Source: an uncultured Oscillospiraceae bacterium (GTDB lineage: Bacteria; Bacillota; Clostridia; Oscillospirales; Ruminococcaceae). From it: a DNA stretch of 64,000 nucleotides. Location: the NCBI GenBank assembly GCA_910584715.1, contig CAJUAN010000002.1:128504-192503 (forward strand), written 5' to 3'. Positions 52,972 to 62,210 of the stretch are shown here, in pieces (the stretch's first letter is position 1; every line of letters starts with the position of its first letter). The notes below the pieces were generated by a model. The model was not told the DNA's origin. It made no database searches and saw nothing but the letters and a program-made list of their open reading frames with translations. Both the position numbers and the translations under genes were made by a program.

Positions 52972-54612
52972 GTGATAACAGGTAAGATTCTCAGGGACGC
53001 CTATATTTCGGGCGCGGTAACTATTGCAAACAGGAAAAAAGAGGTAGACAGACTTAACGTTTATCCCGTTCCGGACGGAGACACGGGTACCAATATGTCA
53101 ATGACCATGGGCAACGCTCTGCGCGAGATACAGTTCATGGACGACAACTGCACCGCCGCACAGGTAGCGGAGACTGCCGCTTCCGCGCTTTTAAGGGGCG
53201 CGAGAGGAAACTCGGGCGTTATACTTTCCCTGCTTTTCAGAGGATTTGCCAAGGGCTTTCAGGGTAAAATAACCGCCGAGTGCGACGACTTTGTACGCGC
53301 TTTGGAGCTTGGCGTAGAGGGAGCCTACAAGGCTGTAATGTCCCCTACCGAGGGTACTATTCTGACCGTGGCAAGGCTTGCCGCTGAAAAGGCAAAGTCT
53401 GCGGCAAAGTCCACAAACGACCCGTGCGCTCTCTGGAGCGACGTTTGCATTGAAGCAAAGACCGCTCTTGACAACACTCCGAACCTGCTTCCCGTACTGA
53501 AAAAGGCGGGAGTTGTAGACGCGGGAGGAATGGGTCTCTACATCATCTGGACGGCTATGCTGGAGGTCTTCAAAGGCGGCGCACCCGCCGTTCCCGACGA
53601 CGTTCAGAAGCCGGAAGCAGCGGTAGACCTTAATACAACGGTAGGCGATTTCGACGAGGAGATAACCCACACCTACTGTACGGAATTTATTGTAAGGAAA
53701 TCCCCCGAATGCCCCGACGCGGCACGTCTCAAGGCATTCCTGGAAACCATAGGCGACTGCGTTGTGGCAGTCGACGACGATGATATCATCAAGGTGCACG
53801 TCCACACCGAGCACCCGGGTCAGGCTATCGAGGAGGGACTTCTGTTCGGCTCTCTCATTAATCTTAAAATAGACAATATGCGCTACCAGCACGAAAACAA
53901 AGCCAAGGAAGCCGCCGCCGCGCGGAAGCAGAGCTTTACTCCCGCCGAGCCGGAAAAGCCTTTCGGATTCGTTGCTGTAGCAAGCGGAGCCGGCATTGAG
54001 GAACTTTTCCGCAATCTGGGCGCGGACTGTATCGTCAGAGGCGGTCAAACCATGAATCCCTCCACGGACGACATTTTATCGGCGATAATGGCGACTCCCG
54101 CGGAAACGGTTTTCGTACTTCCCAATAACAAAAACATCATCATGGCTGCGGAACAGGCTGTAAAGCTTGCAGACAGAAAAGTTTGCGTGCTCCAGTCCAA
54201 AACCATACCCCAGGGTATCACCGCGATGATGAATTTCGACCCCGGAGCGGACTTCGATACTAACCGTCTTAACATGACAAAGAGTCTCGACAACGTTTCA
54301 ACGGGACTTGTTACCTTTGCCGCCCGTGACAGCGACTTTGAGGGACACAACATCAGACAGGGAGAGATTCTCGCGCTTGACAACGGCAAGTTGTCCTTTA
54401 CGGAAAAGGACGTGAGCAAGGCTGCCTATAAGCTTGTGAAGCGTCTTGCGGACGGAGGAACTTCCTTTATCACTCTGATACACGGTACGGACGTTTCCGA
54501 AAATAAAGCTCAGGAGCTGTATGAACAGGTAAAAACAAAATTTGGAAATGCCGAGGTCATGCTTATAAACGGCGGCCAGCCGGTATACTATTATATAATT
54601 TCGGTAGAATAA
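52972..54612 (+). CDS. DAK2/DegV fusion protein, YloV (fatty-acid kinase FakA type)
   Basis: 546 residues from GTG 52972 (AGAGAGG upstream). The N-terminal DhaL/DAK2 domain contains NVYPVPDGDTGTNMSMTM (Mg/ATP-binding) and RGARGNSGVILSLLFRGFAKGF; the middle has VVDAGGMGLYIIWTAM and DDDDIIKVHVHTEHPGQAIEEG; the C-terminal part is DegV-like with GGQTMNPSTDDI. FakA phosphorylates fatty acids bound to FakB; a separate DegV (FakB) is not in this window. It forms an operon with Asp23, and the pair is widely conserved in Firmicutes. Confidence 0.93.
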   Translation: MITGKILRDAYISGAVTIANRKKEVDRLNVYPVPDGDTGTNMSMTMGNALREIQFMDDNCTAAQVAETAASALLRGARGNSGVILSLLFRGFAKGFQGKITAECDDFVRALELGVEGAYKAVMSPTEGTILTVARLAAEKAKSAAKSTNDPCALWSDVCIEAKTALDNTPNLLPVLKKAGVVDAGGMGLYIIWTAMLEVFKGGAPAVPDDVQKPEAAVDLNTTVGDFDEEITHTYCTEFIVRKSPECPDAARLKAFLETIGDCVVAVDDDDIIKVHVHTEHPGQAIEEGLLFGSLINLKIDNMRYQHENKAKEAAAARKQSFTPAEPEKPFGFVAVASGAGIEELFRNLGADCIVRGGQTMNPSTDDILSAIMATPAETVFVLPNNKNIIMAAEQAVKLADRKVCVLQSKTIPQGITAMMNFDPGADFDTNRLNMTKSLDNVSTGLVTFAARDSDFEGHNIRQGEILALDNGKLSFTEKDVSKAAYKLVKRLADGGTSFITLIHGTDVSENKAQELYEQVKTKFGNAEVMLINGGQPVYYYIISVE

Positions 54613-54681
54613 ATTTTATGGAAGAATTTGCATTTACCAAACGCTATGAAGTATTGTAATTATACAAAGAGTAATTGAATT

Positions 54682-55335
54682 ATGAAAAAAATAAACATCG
54701 TTACGGGGCACTATGGCAGTGGAAAGACAAACTTTTCTGCCAACCTTGCGGTAAAGCTTGCGGAAAACGGCGACAAGGTCACTGTTGTAGATCTGGATAT
54801 CGTCAACCCTTATTTCCGCTCCGCAGATTTCGGGGAGCTGTTTTCCGATAAAAATATCGAACTTATCGCTCCCCTATACGCAAACTCAAATCTGGACATT
54901 CCCGCCATTTCATTTGATCTGGAACGCATAGCTTCGGGAGACGGAAGTCTTGTTATCGACGTTGGCGGAGACGACGCGGGAGCTATCGCTCTCGGTCGGT
55001 ACGCAAAGGCTTTTTTCGCTTTTGCAGACGATATTGACATGCTCTATGTGGTGAACTGCCGACGGTTTCTCACACGTACCGCCGACGAGGCTCTGGAGCT
55101 TATGTACGAAATTGAAGCCGCGGCTCAGATGAAGCACACGGCTATTGTGAACAACACCAATCTGCTGTATGAAACAACGGCTGAAATTCTCGAGGACTCC
55201 GCGGTATTCGCAAAGGAAATTTCCGACAGATCGGGACTTCCCATTGCTTTCAGCTGCGTGCCCCTCGGTCTGGCGGCTGACGTCCCCAACCCTTTTCCCG
55301 TTGAAATATACGTCAAAAAGGTATGGGAAAACTAA
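54682..55335 (+). CDS. MinD/ParA-like P-loop ATPase
   Basis: A 217-residue NTPase. The Walker A is GHYGSGKTNFS (residues 9-19; not the deviant KGGxGKT of MinD), VVDLDIVNPYFR the switch region, and SLVIDVGGDDAGAIAL the Walker B. The family is found in clostridial operons beside 2-oxoacid:ferredoxin oxidoreductases, as here. The exact role is unknown. AGAGTAATTGAATT before the ATG gives only a weak ribosome site. Confidence 0.85.
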   Translation: MKKINIVTGHYGSGKTNFSANLAVKLAENGDKVTVVDLDIVNPYFRSADFGELFSDKNIELIAPLYANSNLDIPAISFDLERIASGDGSLVIDVGGDDAGAIALGRYAKAFFAFADDIDMLYVVNCRRFLTRTADEALELMYEIEAAAQMKHTAIVNNTNLLYETTAEILEDSAVFAKEISDRSGLPIAFSCVPLGLAADVPNPFPVEIYVKKVWEN

Positions 55336-55365
55336 ACCTCTATAACAAGAACGGGAGTAATTTTT

Positions 55366-56166
55366 ATGATGCTTCTCTCACCGGCAGCGATGGTTCTCTT
55401 TTGGAAAGGTACTCCGATAGTTTTTCTTTGCGTAATGCTTGGGCTGCTGATTGCCGACCTATTCAAACGTCACTTATTGTCGCGGTCTGCCGTGTATGCC
55501 GTTTCAATGCTTGTTGTGCCTATGGCTATGATAAGCGCAGTCGGTGCGCCGATAGTTTCATTTATCAGCAGTGAAACGTCCTTCTTCGTAAATCTGGTAG
55601 TTTTCGGAAATATAGGTCTCGCGCTGATGATAGCTTCGGCGGTAATTTATATAAGAGGTCACGTTAAACCCGTAATAAAAGCAGATTTTGCCGATGATAC
55701 TGAACGGTACCGGCTCTGCGCGTCAAAACGGCTTATTTCCGTGGGAATAGCGGGAAATATCCTCTACGGCATATTTCTTGCGGTAAGCTTTGTCGAAGTC
55801 TCGGCAATACTTTATCTTGTAGGTGATTCGGTCGTGTCCTCCGGAATGGGCGTTAAAGAAATGGTGATACTGCCGTTTTTCCTGCTGTTTTTACTGCTGG
55901 TACCGATCGCAAATATTATCGTGATTTTCCTTTTAATGCTTGCGGCAGCGGAATTTGTTACGCTTGGTATTACCGCGCTTATGACTATGCTGTTTGTCCT
56001 GCTTATCGCAAACGGCTGCATAAGGTACATACTTACCACCGATAAAACAAAAGGTAAAAAGGCTTTATGGATATTCCTGTCGCTTATTCCCGCGTTTAAT
56101 TTCATATACGGGATAAGCTGCCTTGCAAAAATTAACAAACGCTTAAAAGAAACTCAGTTTTCTTGA
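55366..56166 (+). CDS. Multi-pass membrane protein, unknown
   Basis: 266 residues with about seven TM segments and a charged loop at about 105-125 (KADFADDTERYRLCASKR). No family is recognised. ACGGGAG is upstream. It sits between the ATPase and the ferredoxin subunit of the oxidoreductase, in the same direction, so it may belong to the operon, but no motif links it to the enzyme. Confidence 0.65.
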   Translation: MMLLSPAAMVLFWKGTPIVFLCVMLGLLIADLFKRHLLSRSAVYAVSMLVVPMAMISAVGAPIVSFISSETSFFVNLVVFGNIGLALMIASAVIYIRGHVKPVIKADFADDTERYRLCASKRLISVGIAGNILYGIFLAVSFVEVSAILYLVGDSVVSSGMGVKEMVILPFFLLFLLLVPIANIIVIFLLMLAAAEFVTLGITALMTMLFVLLIANGCIRYILTTDKTKGKKALWIFLSLIPAFNFIYGISCLAKINKRLKETQFS

Positions 56167-56196
56167 TATAAAATCAAACCGAAAGGAGTTTGAAAA

Positions 56197-56403
56197 ATGG
56201 CTAAAATAACAGTCAATTTTGAAAAATGCAAGGGCTGCGGTCTTTGTACCACAGCCTGCCCCAAAAAGATCGTCGAGATCCAGAAGGAAAAGCGCAACCG
56301 CAAAGGTTACTTTACCTCGATCTGTATCGACGACTCGAAGTGCATCGGCTGCGCAATGTGCGCCACAATGTGTCCCGACTGCGCTATTACCGTAGAAAAA
56401 TAA
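56197..56403 (+). CDS. 2-oxoacid:ferredoxin oxidoreductase, ferredoxin (delta) subunit
   Basis: 68 residues with two CxxCxxCxxxCP motifs: CKGCGLCTTACP (about 10-21) and CIGCAMCATMCP (about 50-61). It holds two [4Fe-4S] clusters that carry electrons from the TPP subunit to ferredoxin. GAAAGGAG precedes the ATG. It is the first gene of the four-subunit set: delta, alpha, beta, gamma. Confidence 0.95.
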   Translation: MAKITVNFEKCKGCGLCTTACPKKIVEIQKEKRNRKGYFTSICIDDSKCIGCAMCATMCPDCAITVEK

Positions 56404-56415
56404 AGGAGTGATAAT

Positions 56416-57483
56416 ATGGAACGTAATCTTATGAAGGGCAACGAAGCGCTTGCCGAGGCCGCTATCAGAGCGGGCTGCAAATGCTTTTTCGGTTACCCTA
56501 TAACGCCTCAGACGGAAATTTCCGCATATCTGGCTAAACGCTTCAAAGCCGCGGGGGGAGTTTTCCTCCAAGCGGAATCGGAGATAGCCGCTATAAATAT
56601 GGTTCTTGGAGCCGCTTCTACCGGAGTGCGCGCCATGACATCTTCGTCCTCGCCGGGAATTTCCCTTAAATCGGAGGGAATTTCCTACATAGCCGGCTCG
56701 GATCTGCCCTGCGTTATTATCAACGTTCAGCGCGGAGGACCCGGACTTGGCGGTATCCAGCCCTCACAGGCGGACTACTGGCAGGCTACAAAGGCTCTGG
56801 GACACGGTGACTTCCAGCTTCTGGTGTTTGCACCCAACTCCGTTCAGGAAATGGTTGACGCTGTTATCAAGGCGTTCGACCTTGCGGACGAGTACCGTAT
56901 GCCCGCTATGATACTGGCGGACGGACTTCTCGGTCAGATGATGGAGCCCGTAACCTTCCCCGAAATCACGTCAAAGCCCGTGGAAAAGCCCTGGGCTACA
57001 AACGGTCACGGAAACAAGCGTGAACACAATATCATCAACTCGCTGTACCTCCAGCCGGACGTTCTTGAAAAATCCGTAACGGACAGATTCAAGCGCTACG
57101 ATGAAATAAAGGAAAAGCACGCGGAGGCTGAGCTTTACAAAACGGAGGACGCGGAGATCGTAGTTACCGCCTACGGAGCGACTTCCAGAGTTGCGAAGTC
57201 CGCGGTAAATATGGCTCGCGAACAGGGCATAAAGGCAGGACTTATCAGACCGGTGACACTTTGGCCTTTCCCTGTAAAGCAGTACCAAAAAATTGCCGAA
57301 ACCGCTGAAAGGTTCCTCTGCGTGGAGATGTCCATGGGACAGATGATCGACGACGTTAAGCTGGCGATCAACTGCTCGAAGCCCGTGGAATTTTACGGCA
57401 GGACAGGCGGCGTTATACCCAAGCCGTCGGAGATTCTCGACGAGATCAAAAAGTATGCAAAATGCGCAGGAGGTGTTAAATAA
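56416..57483 (+). CDS. vorB: 3-methyl-2-oxobutanoate (2-ketoisovalerate) ferredoxin oxidoreductase, alpha subunit
   Basis: 355 residues. MKGNEALAEAAIRAGCKCFFGYPITPQTEI and LQAESEIAAINMVLGAASTGVRAMTSSSSPGISLKSEGISY are the OFOR domain I signatures, PCVIINVQRGGPGLGG follows, and the domain II C-terminal part has VVTAYGATSRVAKSAV. It corresponds to VorB/KorA. The substrate (branched-chain keto acid or 2-oxoglutarate) is assigned by similarity. AAAGGAG precedes the ATG; the stop overlaps the beta subunit start (TAATG). Confidence 0.93.
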   Translation: MERNLMKGNEALAEAAIRAGCKCFFGYPITPQTEISAYLAKRFKAAGGVFLQAESEIAAINMVLGAASTGVRAMTSSSSPGISLKSEGISYIAGSDLPCVIINVQRGGPGLGGIQPSQADYWQATKALGHGDFQLLVFAPNSVQEMVDAVIKAFDLADEYRMPAMILADGLLGQMMEPVTFPEITSKPVEKPWATNGHGNKREHNIINSLYLQPDVLEKSVTDRFKRYDEIKEKHAEAELYKTEDAEIVVTAYGATSRVAKSAVNMAREQGIKAGLIRPVTLWPFPVKQYQKIAETAERFLCVEMSMGQMIDDVKLAINCSKPVEFYGRTGGVIPKPSEILDEIKKYAKCAGGVK

Positions 57484-58244
57484 TGGCAGTTGTATTTGAA
57501 AAACCCAAGTCCATGGCGGACGTTACGCTGCATTACTGCCCCGGCTGCACCCACGGTATAATTCACCGTCTGGTGTGCGAGGTCATTGACGAAATGGGCA
57601 TCGAGGGCGACACTATCGGCGTATGTCCCGTAGGCTGCTCCGTTATGGCTTACGATTACTTTAACTGCGACATGATAGAAGCCGCTCACGGACGCGCTCC
57701 TGCCGTTGCTACCGGCGTTAAGCGCACCAATCCCGACAAATACGTTTTCACCTATCAGGGCGACGGAGACCTTGCCGCTATCGGTACTGCCGAAACAGTT
57801 CACGCCGCTACAAGAGGCGAAAACATTGTGGTGATTTTTGTAAACAACACCACTTACGGCATGACTGGGGGACAAATGGCTCCCACCACTCTTCCGGGTC
57901 AGGTGACCCAGACAACGCCCTATGGCAGAGACCCCAAGCTCATGGGATATCCCGTGAGAGTGTGCGAAATGCTTGCAACGCTGACAGGAACGGCTCTCGC
58001 CCAGCGCGTTGCCGTAAACAGCGTACCCCATATACGCGAGGCGAAAAAGGCTATACGCAAAGCATTTGAAAATCAGCGTGACAAAAAGGGCTTTTCCATT
58101 GTGGAAGTTCTTTCCACCTGTCCCACAAACTGGGGACTTTCTCCGGTAGACGCGCTGAAGCGGCTTGAGGACGAGATGATACCCTACTATCCGCTTGGAG
58201 TTTTCAAGGACGAAAACGCGTTTCCCGAAAAGGAGGGTGAATAA
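57483..58244 (+). CDS. 2-oxoacid:ferredoxin oxidoreductase, beta (TPP-binding) subunit
   Basis: 253 residues. The CPGCTHG motif near residue 20 is characteristic of KorB/VorA beta subunits, GDGDLAAIGTAETVHAATRGENIVVIFVNNTTYGMTGGQMAPTT is the TPP/Mg-binding motif, and EVLSTCPTNWG is near the end. It oxidatively decarboxylates the 2-oxoacid to an acyl-CoA. AGGAGGTGTTAAATA precedes the ATG within the alpha gene end. Confidence 0.95.
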   Translation: MAVVFEKPKSMADVTLHYCPGCTHGIIHRLVCEVIDEMGIEGDTIGVCPVGCSVMAYDYFNCDMIEAAHGRAPAVATGVKRTNPDKYVFTYQGDGDLAAIGTAETVHAATRGENIVVIFVNNTTYGMTGGQMAPTTLPGQVTQTTPYGRDPKLMGYPVRVCEMLATLTGTALAQRVAVNSVPHIREAKKAIRKAFENQRDKKGFSIVEVLSTCPTNWGLSPVDALKRLEDEMIPYYPLGVFKDENAFPEKEGE

Positions 58245-58245
58245 T

Positions 58246-58782
58246 ATGACCCATGATATTCTTCTTGCGGGCTTTGGCGGACAGGGCATTCTGTTCGCGG
58301 GAAAAATTCTCGCCTATTCGGGACTTATGGACGAAAAAGAGGTTTCCTGGCTCCCCTCTTACGGACCCGAAATGCGCGGCGGCACCTGCAACTGCTCTGT
58401 GTGCATTTCCGACGAGCCTATCGGTTCTCCGCTGGTTCTGGAACCGTCCATACTGGTGGTAATGAACACGCCGTCCCTTGAAAAATTTGCGGGAAGCGTA
58501 AAGCCCGGCGGCGTAATAGTAGTAGACAGCACAATGGTCGACGCAAAGGTTGAGCGGGACGACGTTAAAACCTTCTACATACCCGCCACAACGCTTGCAC
58601 AGGATAACGGCCTTGCGGGCGGCGCAAACATAATCCTGCTCGGAAAGCTGTTCCGTGAAACGAATATAGTTTCCGCCGAGACCTTTAAAAAGGCTATCGA
58701 AAAGGTAGTCCCTGCGAAAAAAGCGGCTCTTGCGGCTAACAATATGAAAGCGGTACAGATCGGTCTTGACTACGCTGACTGA
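58246..58782 (+). CDS. 2-oxoacid:ferredoxin oxidoreductase, gamma subunit
   Basis: 178 residues from ATG 58246, with GGAGGGTGAATAAT upstream; a longer reading would overlap the beta gene. ILLAGFGGQGILFAGKILAYSGLMDEKEVSWLPSYGPEMRGGTCNCSVCISDEPIGSP is the gamma signature. It stabilises the alpha/beta assembly and helps form the CoA site. The four-gene operon ends in the hairpin at 58840. Confidence 0.95.
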   Translation: MTHDILLAGFGGQGILFAGKILAYSGLMDEKEVSWLPSYGPEMRGGTCNCSVCISDEPIGSPLVLEPSILVVMNTPSLEKFAGSVKPGGVIVVDSTMVDAKVERDDVKTFYIPATTLAQDNGLAGGANIILLGKLFRETNIVSAETFKKAIEKVVPAKKAALAANNMKAVQIGLDYAD

Positions 58783-58839
58783 TAAAACGCAAATCCCAAG
58801 GACGTTCTGCCTTAGATGAACCGGAACAGTTATAACCGA

Positions 58840-58877
58840 CCCCCGAAAAACCTTTTAAAATCAAGGTTTTTCGGGGG
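58840..58877 (+). terminator. Terminator after the oxidoreductase operon
   Basis: CCCCCGAAAAACCTT and AAGGTTTTTCGGGGG form a perfect 15-bp stem with an 8-base loop. The T tract after it is weak. Confidence 0.75.
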
Positions 58878-58879
58878 TT

Positions 58880-59452
58880 ATGTTACAAGTCCGTTTCACT
58901 GAACTGTTGAATTAAATATCTAATTTTAAATTAATTCAACAGTTGCTCACAGCTCGTTCGGTTAAACCGTGTACTCTTGTTTTCATACCAAATCTTCCAT
59001 TACTTTTTATATGGCTGTTTTTGGCATTTACACGGTTCTTTATCCAGACTATAAAAATTGGACTTTTCTTATAAATCCACTGGGCATACTCGGGTATTTA
59101 TGTTATGATATAATTGCAGAAACAAAATAAAAACCTGATAAAAGATATCGAATTTAAGCAAATTAAATATGCTATATTACAAATAATTTTGTTTAAACTG
59201 CAAGAAAAGAGAGCGGTCGTGTTCGATCATTCCGAAGAAATGGCTGCCGTTATTTCTTGTCTCCTGCTCCAATTTTGAACAAAAAGGAATTTCGTACTCT
59301 GCGGAGCGAGACAAGGGCGCTTTGCCTCTTTGCCCCCCGCAAGCTGAGCTCAGTCTTACCGGCTATGCTTTGTCAGATTTATTCGCATTAGCGGTTTAAA
59401 CATAAATTTACAATTATAAAACCAATATCATTGGGAAATTTGCGATTTTATG
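58880..59452. other. Non-coding stretch with inverted repeat and possible remnant
   Basis: AACTGTTGAATTAA (58902-58915) and TTAATTCAACAGTT (58931-58944) are exact inverted repeats. After that there is a 54-codon reading described separately. From 59131 to 59452 I see no ORF with a ribosome site. Confidence 0.6.
58969..59130 (+). pseudogene. Possible remnant of a membrane-protein gene
   Basis: A 54-codon reading (GTG 58969, ATG 59011) ends TAA 59128. It reads MAVFGIYTVLYPDYKNW.. INPLGILGYLCYDIIAETK, hydrophobic with a polar tail, like the end of a membrane protein. There is no ribosome site. It may be the 3' end of a deleted gene or a small membrane protein. Confidence 0.3.
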
Positions 59453-59481
59453 TTGAAAAACCTTTCTGCCGGTGCTATAAT
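59453..59481 (+). promoter_or_regulatory. Promoter of the VanY-type carboxypeptidase gene
   Basis: TTGAAA, 17-base spacer, TATAAT. Confidence 0.8.
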
Positions 59482-59513
59482 ATGTCTATTAATATTCGGA
59501 GGAACAGTCGGCT

Positions 59514-60482
59514 ATGGCAAGAACAAAAAGATATAAAAACCAAAGGAGAGTAATAATTTTGCGCGGAATGAAATACTTATTGATAATAACGGCGCTGCTT
59601 CTGGCGCTGGCTTTTGTGCTTACTAAATTCGTGTTTAAGGGCGGCGATGATACGGACAGCGCAGAAAGCGGGACTGTCACCGTCTCCGTAAATGAAACCA
59701 CCCCGCCGCCCGAGGAAGAAGAGGAGGACGAGAATATCGACAATAAATGGGCCATGTTCCTTGTGAACAAGAAAAATCCGCTTCCCGCAGATTACGACAG
59801 CCGCATCGAGACCAAGGTCGTCTTTGAAAGCTGGCGGGAGTACTTCCTTGACGTAAGAGCCGCCGAATACCTGGAAAAAATGCTGAAAGCCGCCGAAAAG
59901 GACGGCATAGACCTGTACGTCGTATCGGCGTACCGCACCATAGAGTACCAGCAGCAGAACTTTGACAACAGCGTACAGGACAGAGTGGACAAAGGAATGA
60001 GCTATGACGACGCCTACGCCGATACCCTTGCGGAGGTAGCGCTGCCGGGCGAAAGCGAGCATAACGCGGGTCTTGCTCTGGATATAATGGTAGAGGAGTA
60101 CCAGAACATGGACGACGACGGCTTTGAGGACACCGAAGCATTTGCATGGCTTGACAAGCACGCCGCGGAGTACGGCTTCATACTCCGTTACCCCAAGGGA
60201 AAGCAGGAGATCACCGGAATAATCTACGAGCCATGGCACTACCGCTTTGTGGGCGTGTACTACGCAAACGAGATAAAGAAAAGCGGTCTCTGTCTTGAGG
60301 AGTACTACGAACAGCAGGGCTGGACTGACGGAAACGGCAAAGCAACGAAAATGCGCGGTCCCTGGGAGGAGGACGATAAAAAGGACGACCCTGCCGAAAC
60401 CACGGTACCAAAGGAGACCGAACCCAAGAAAACAATGGCGGCCACTCCGCACTCGGAACAAAAGGTCACTATCATAGTTTAA
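59514..60482 (+). CDS. D-alanyl-D-alanine carboxypeptidase, VanY type (M15B)
   Basis: 322 residues. A basic N-terminus and one TM helix (about 20-38) anchor it, with an acidic/Pro-rich linker (about 45-75). The M15 zinc site is complete: SEHNAGLALD (H183, D190) and EPWHYRFVG (E239, H242), with SAYRTIEYQQ before it. The C-terminal 50 residues are polar and low complexity. It trims D-Ala from peptidoglycan stem peptides outside the cell. No VanRS or other vancomycin genes are near. GGAGGA precedes the ATG. Confidence 0.93.
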   Translation: MARTKRYKNQRRVIILRGMKYLLIITALLLALAFVLTKFVFKGGDDTDSAESGTVTVSVNETTPPPEEEEEDENIDNKWAMFLVNKKNPLPADYDSRIETKVVFESWREYFLDVRAAEYLEKMLKAAEKDGIDLYVVSAYRTIEYQQQNFDNSVQDRVDKGMSYDDAYADTLAEVALPGESEHNAGLALDIMVEEYQNMDDDGFEDTEAFAWLDKHAAEYGFILRYPKGKQEITGIIYEPWHYRFVGVYYANEIKKSGLCLEEYYEQQGWTDGNGKATKMRGPWEEDDKKDDPAETTVPKETEPKKTMAATPHSEQKVTIIV

Positions 60483-60516
60483 CGCGTTTATATCACGGGA
60501 AATTTTCCTTAAAATG

Positions 60517-60545
60517 TTGATTTTTTCCCGCGGGCGTGGTATAAT
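60517..60545 (+). promoter_or_regulatory. serS promoter
   Basis: TTGATT, 17-base spacer, TATAAT. The leader is under 40 bases, so no T-box can be present. Confidence 0.8.
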
Positions 60546-60581
60546 TATATAATACTTTAATAATACAAAGGATGTTGCACT

Positions 60582-61874
60582 ATGCTGGATATTAAATTTG
60601 TCCGCGAAAATCCGGACGCGGTAAAGGAAAATATCAAAAAGAAATTTCAGGATCACAAGCTGCCGCTGGTTGACGAGGTAGTCGCCATAGACGCGGAGCT
60701 GAGAGCCGCCAAGACCGAGGCGGACGAGCTGAGAGCCAACCGCAACAAGGCGTCCAAGGAAATAGGCGGACTTATGGCGCATGGCAAAAAGGACGAAGCG
60801 GAGGCCGCCAAAAAGCGCGTTACCGAGTTTGCCGACCGCCTTGCAGCCCTCGAAGCCAAGGAAGCGGAGCTTACCGAAAAGCTCACCAAGGACATGATGG
60901 TCATTCCCAATATTATCGACCCCTCCGTCCCCATAGGAAAGGACGACTCCGAAAACGTGGAGCTTGAACGCTTCGGCGAGCCTGTCGTGCCAGATTTTGA
61001 AGTACCCTACCATACCGACATCATGGAAAGTCTTAACGGTATAGACCTGGACAGTGCGCGCAAGGTTGCGGGCAACGGCTTCTACTACCTCATGGGAGAC
61101 ATCGCAAGACTGCACAGCGCTGTTATAGCCTACGCCAGGGACTTCATGATAGACCGCGGCTTCACCTACTGCGTGCCGCCTTTCATGATCCGCAGCGGCG
61201 TTGTTACCGGGGTAATGAGTTTTGCGGAAATGGACGCGATGATGTACAAGATAGAGGGCGAAGACCTGTACCTCATCGGCACTTCCGAGCACTCCATGAT
61301 AGGCAAGTACATTGATACTATAGTACAGGAAAAGACCCTGCCCCATACCCTGACCAGCTATTCCCCCTGCTTCCGCAAGGAAAAGGGAGCCCACGGCATA
61401 GAGGAGCGGGGCGTGTACCGCATACACCAGTTTGAAAAGCAGGAAATGATAGTAGTCTGCAAGCCGGAGGACAGCACCGAATGGTTCCACAAGCTCTGGA
61501 GGAACACCGTGGATCTGTTCCGCTCAATGGATATACCGGTTCGCACTATTGAGTGCTGTTCGGGAGACCTTGCCGACCTGAAGGTCAAGTCCTACGACGT
61601 TGAGGCGTGGTCGCCCCGCCAGAAAAAATACTTCGAGGTAGGCAGCTGCTCCAACTTGGGGGATGCTCAGGCAAGACGGCTCAAAATACGCGTAAACGGC
61701 GAGGACGGCAGAAAATACTTTGCCCACACTCTCAACAACACGGTGGCGGCTCCCCCGAGAATGCTTATCGCGTTTCTGGAGAACAACCTCTGCGCCGACG
61801 GTTCCGTGAAGATACCGGAAGTCCTCAGACCCTACATGGGCGGCAAGGAAAAACTTGTCCCCGACAAAGAATAA
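60582..61874 (+). CDS. serS: Seryl-tRNA synthetase
   Basis: 430 residues. The N-terminal long coiled-coil arm (about 25-105) that binds tRNA-Ser is clear; class II motif 2 is SYSPCFRKEKGAHGIEERGVYRIHQFEKQEM, and motif 3 is HTLNNTVAAPPRMLIAFLENNL. LIGTSEHSM marks the serine pocket (T-x-E). It is the ordinary bacterial type. AAAGGATG precedes the ATG. It has its own promoter. Confidence 0.97.
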   Translation: MLDIKFVRENPDAVKENIKKKFQDHKLPLVDEVVAIDAELRAAKTEADELRANRNKASKEIGGLMAHGKKDEAEAAKKRVTEFADRLAALEAKEAELTEKLTKDMMVIPNIIDPSVPIGKDDSENVELERFGEPVVPDFEVPYHTDIMESLNGIDLDSARKVAGNGFYYLMGDIARLHSAVIAYARDFMIDRGFTYCVPPFMIRSGVVTGVMSFAEMDAMMYKIEGEDLYLIGTSEHSMIGKYIDTIVQEKTLPHTLTSYSPCFRKEKGAHGIEERGVYRIHQFEKQEMIVVCKPEDSTEWFHKLWRNTVDLFRSMDIPVRTIECCSGDLADLKVKSYDVEAWSPRQKKYFEVGSCSNLGDAQARRLKIRVNGEDGRKYFAHTLNNTVAAPPRMLIAFLENNLCADGSVKIPEVLRPYMGGKEKLVPDKE

Positions 61875-62115
61875 GCAAAGCTTTTTTTAGGAATTACGGC
61901 AAATATCGCAGAATCCCGCTGATCCAAATACCCGAAATCCACGGCAACCCCTTCCGCCCCCTTGAGGGGGCATAGCCAATAAATAGTCAAAGCAAAGCCT
62001 GGCAAGGGTGTGACTTTCCTGCGCTGACAGCGCAGGCGCCAGCAGGGGCACACTGCTTTTGGCAGAACGACTAAATTTTTAACATTAAATTCTATAACAA
62101 TGCATTATTTTGTTA
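61875..62115. other. Intergenic hairpins after serS
   Basis: GCCCCC TTGA GGGGGC (61956-61971) and CCTGCGCT GAC AGCGCAGG (62018-62036) are perfect hairpins separated by about 45 bases, probably copies of small intergenic palindromes. No gene is seen. Confidence 0.6.
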
Positions 62116-62144
62116 TTGACAAAACCGTATTTTAGTAATATAAT
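62116..62144 (+). promoter_or_regulatory. Promoter of the chemoreceptor gene
   Basis: Perfect TTGACA, 17 bases, perfect TATAAT; start about 62151. Confidence 0.9.
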
Positions 62145-62210
62145 TATAATAAAATGTGTCGGATATTGTCCGAATCCAAATCCGCACAAAAAATTGGAGG
62201 GAGTTTTTTT

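Noticed and set aside
60546..60581. T-box leader for serS
   Set aside because: The leader is under 40 bases, too short for a T-box.
59577..61490. A 637-codon open frame on the minus strand
   Set aside because: It is antisense to the VanY-type gene and serS, has no ribosome site, and its translation is rich in Val/Tyr/His as is typical of shadow frames.
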